From NCBI RefSeq assembly GCF_014243445.1, contig NZ_JACLQD010000006.1, forward strand, positions 62,001 through 126,000: DNA of 64,000 bases, written 5' to 3'. The notes under the pieces are model-generated. The model saw only the letters and a program-made list of their open reading frames with translations. It was not told the DNA's origin and did no database searches. Of the stretch, positions 62,099-64,000 are shown piece after piece (within the stretch, counting starts at the first letter, position 1; every line of letters begins with the position of its first letter). Source of the DNA: Paragemmobacter straminiformis. GTDB taxonomy: Bacteria > Pseudomonadota > Alphaproteobacteria > Rhodobacterales > Rhodobacteraceae. A program made the position numbers and the translations under genes.

Positions 62099-62920
62099 TC
62101 AGCTGTGTGCCGCTTGCGGCGGGTGGCCGTCATGGCTGGCCATATAGCCCTCGATCTCGGCCTCGAGCGTCGCCATCGACGCCCCGCCCGCCATCAGATC
62201 GGTGATTTCCTCGCGCGTTTTCTCGCCCTTGCGGAAATCGGCGGCGATGGCGCCACGGATCAGCACGGCGAAATGGTCGCCCACGGCCATCGCGTGCATC
62301 ACCTGATGGGTGATGAAGATCACCGCCAGACCGCGCCGCTTCGCCTCGTTCACGATGCGCAGCACATGGGTCGCCTGCTTCACGCCAAGGGCGGCGGTCG
62401 GTTCGTCAAGGATCAGCACCCGCGCCCCGAAATGCACGGCCCGCGCAATCGCCAGCGACTGCCGCTCGCCGCCAGAAAGGCCGCCCACCAGACGGTCGCC
62501 ATCCTCGATGCGGGTGATGCCGAAGTCGCGCACCGCTTTCACCGCGATCTCGTTGGCGCGCTTGCGGTCGTAAATGCGGAACGGCCCCCAGCCCTTGGTC
62601 GGCTCGACGCCCACAAAGAACGACCGCCCGATGGACATGAGCGGAAAGGTTCCGCCGAACTGGTGGACCGTGGCAATCCCCTTCTCCGACGCGCTGCGGG
62701 GCGTGTCGAAGCGGACCGGAGAGCCATCCATCTCGATCGTGCCGCCGCTGGGCTGATGCACGCCCGACATCAGCTTGATCAGCGTCGACTTGCCCGCGCC
62801 GTTGTCGCCGAGCAGGCACAGAACCTCGCCCGCGCGGACCTCGATGTTGATGTCATGCAGAACGTCGATGGGGCCAAAGGACTTGTTGACGTTCCGAAGG
62901 CTCAGAATGGGGGCGTTCAT
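62099..62920 (-). CDS. Sugar ABC transporter ATP-binding protein (FrcA type)
   Basis: A 273-residue single-domain ATPase of the ribose/fructose/inositol (CUT2) class. Walker A GDNGAGKST near 38-46, signature LSGGERQSLAIARA near 143 and Walker B VLILDEPTAALG near 163-174. The start at 62920 has GAGG seven bases upstream; an ATG at 62932 overlapping the permease stop is the alternative. Unlike RbsA it has one, not two, ATPase domains, as in FrcA. Confidence 0.9.
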   Translation of the reverse strand: MNAPILSLRNVNKSFGPIDVLHDINIEVRAGEVLCLLGDNGAGKSTLIKLMSGVHQPSGGTIEMDGSPVRFDTPRSASEKGIATVHQFGGTFPLMSIGRSFFVGVEPTKGWGPFRIYDRKRANEIAVKAVRDFGITRIEDGDRLVGGLSGGERQSLAIARAVHFGARVLILDEPTAALGVKQATHVLRIVNEAKRRGLAVIFITHQVMHAMAVGDHFAVLIRGAIAADFRKGEKTREEITDLMAGGASMATLEAEIEGYMASHDGHPPQAAHS

Positions 62921-62928
62921 CGCGGACC

Positions 62929-63981
62929 TCATTTCTTCTTCGGGCTGTAAGACAGCGCCATCTTGCGGAAGGTGTTGTTCATCAGGACAGCCACCAGAAG
63001 CAGCACCCCGATGATCAGGGCCGACCAGTTGCGGTCGAAATCGGTGTAGTAGATGCCTTGGTTGACGATGGCGAAGGTGATCGTGCCGAAGAAAATCCCG
63101 ACGATCGACCCGAAGCCCCCCGTCAGCAGCACGCCCCCCACCACGACCGAGATGATCGAGTTGAAGATGAACGACTGCCCGCCCGCCACTTGGGCCGAGT
63201 TGTAGAGCATCGCCTGACACAGGCCGACAAAGGCCGCACTGGTCGAGGACAGCACGAACAGCAGAATGGTCATCCGGTCGGTCGGAATGCCCGCATTCCG
63301 GGCCGAGACCTTGTCGCCGCCCATCGCGAAGATCCAGTTCCCGAAGCGCGAGAAGTGGACGAAGAACACATAGGCCGCCGTCGCGATCAGCCACCAGATC
63401 ACCATGACCTGCAATTGCCCGCCCAGCACGAAATCTCCGAACAGCGCCTTTGCCGGACCTTCGGTCGCAAGGGCCACGCTGGTCGATTTGGTGATCAGCA
63501 CGGTCAGCCCCAGCACGATGCCCTGCACCGCGAACAGGCTGCCCAGCGTGACGATCAGCGACGGCACCGCCGTGCGGATCACCATGATCCCGTTGATCAG
63601 TCCGACGATCACGCCAAAGGACAGCGCCACCGCGATGCCCAGCCAGATCGACAATCCGTAATGGCCCGAAATCACCGCCACCGTCATCGCGCCAAAGGGC
63701 ACCATCGCACCCACGGAAATGTCCAGCTCTCCCGCGATCATCAAAAGACCCACGGGAATGGCGATGATGCCAAGGTTCGCGGCCACGTTCAGCCAGCTTG
63801 CCATGCCGCCGGGCTTCAGGAAGGCCACGCCCCCGAAGACCGTGAAAAAGACAAGCACGGCGACAAGCCCCAGAAAGGCCCCCGCTTCGGGCCGTCGCAA
63901 AAGCGCGGCAAAGGGAATGCCACGCGACGCGGGTGCAGACGGCACGGCCCCTGTGGCAAGAGTTGCGGTTTTCGTCGTCAT
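62929..63981 (-). CDS. Sugar ABC transporter permease (FrcC/RbsC type)
   Basis: A 350-residue inner-membrane permease with about ten segments, preceded by a hydrophilic 25-residue N-terminus. CUT2 blocks include AGELDISVGAMVPFGAMTVAV near 85 and GGDKVSARNAGIPTDRM near 220. The binding-protein gene expected upstream would lie past the right edge of the window. With the ATPase downstream it imports a monosaccharide or polyol. Confidence 0.9.
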   Translation of the reverse strand: MTTKTATLATGAVPSAPASRGIPFAALLRRPEAGAFLGLVAVLVFFTVFGGVAFLKPGGMASWLNVAANLGIIAIPVGLLMIAGELDISVGAMVPFGAMTVAVISGHYGLSIWLGIAVALSFGVIVGLINGIMVIRTAVPSLIVTLGSLFAVQGIVLGLTVLITKSTSVALATEGPAKALFGDFVLGGQLQVMVIWWLIATAAYVFFVHFSRFGNWIFAMGGDKVSARNAGIPTDRMTILLFVLSSTSAAFVGLCQAMLYNSAQVAGGQSFIFNSIISVVVGGVLLTGGFGSIVGIFFGTITFAIVNQGIYYTDFDRNWSALIIGVLLLVAVLMNNTFRKMALSYSPKKK

Positions 63982-64000
63982 GGAAGGTTTCCCTTTTCGG

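Overview
The window is high-GC DNA from an alphaproteobacterium, almost certainly a member of the Rhodobacteraceae (Rhodobacter/Paracoccus type). Signs of this are a permuted two-piece tmRNA, the ctaC-ctaB-ctaG-ctaE-surf1-thrC-M16 order, a trgA/trgB pair beside cfa and a photolyase, ornithine-lipid genes olsB-olsA, a ChpT phosphotransferase next to a DUF3553 protein, and the rplU-rpmA-obgE-proB-proA order. No phage, insertion sequence or CRISPR array was seen.

Regions 1-16.8 kb: a small exported acidic protein, a class III amine transaminase with a GntR/FCD regulator and shared TTGATCAA palindromes, then a large glycoside-utilisation locus. On the minus strand this locus reads: CUT1 ABC transporter (binding protein, two permeases, ATPase), GH2 beta-mannosidase, a TIM-barrel isomerase, a Gfo/Idh dehydrogenase and a GH43 enzyme. 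Divergently, a LacI regulator leads a second isomerase and a second Gfo/Idh dehydrogenase. Two palindromic LacI-type operators, 21 bp apart, sit on the transporter promoter.

Regions 16.8-30.5 kb: nine copies of a hairpin repeat lie between convergent genes. They are followed by trgB/trgA/cfa/photolyase (stress and tellurite), a 662-residue exported coiled-coil protein, a class V PLP enzyme, an exported MBL-fold protein, a GlcD-type FAD dehydrogenase, the tmRNA gene with its promoter, an orphan PotD-like binding protein and an AcuI-type reductase.

Regions 30.7-48.4 kb: the cytochrome c oxidase operon running into thrC, an M16 peptidase and a RimJ-like acetyltransferase; tldD; then an operon ctaA - M32 carboxypeptidase - MFS; a TrmJ-type methyltransferase; a degenerate ThiE-like protein; olsB-olsA; DUF3553; and chpT.

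Regions 48.4-64 kb: proA, proB, obgE, a frameshifted acetyltransferase, an intact acetyltransferase, rpmA and rplU with promoter and leader; a DUF2059 protein; tRNA-Ser(CGA); an ArsR/SRPBCC pair; an arsenate-detoxification operon (ArsR-ArsC fusion, GAPDH, ArsJ); and a catabolic cluster (ABC permease, ABC ATPase, MocE-type Rieske protein, TIM-barrel isomerase, divergent PanB homologue) that runs off the right edge.

Two kinds of non-coding structure stand out. A 3'-end element (GC-rich hairpin, then a GAGGATATTT or GAGTATTT motif, then GCAAGAGGAA or GCAAGGATGAA) occurs nine times, always just after a stop codon and in sense orientation. Three unrelated tandem-repeat arrays also begin exactly at stop codons.
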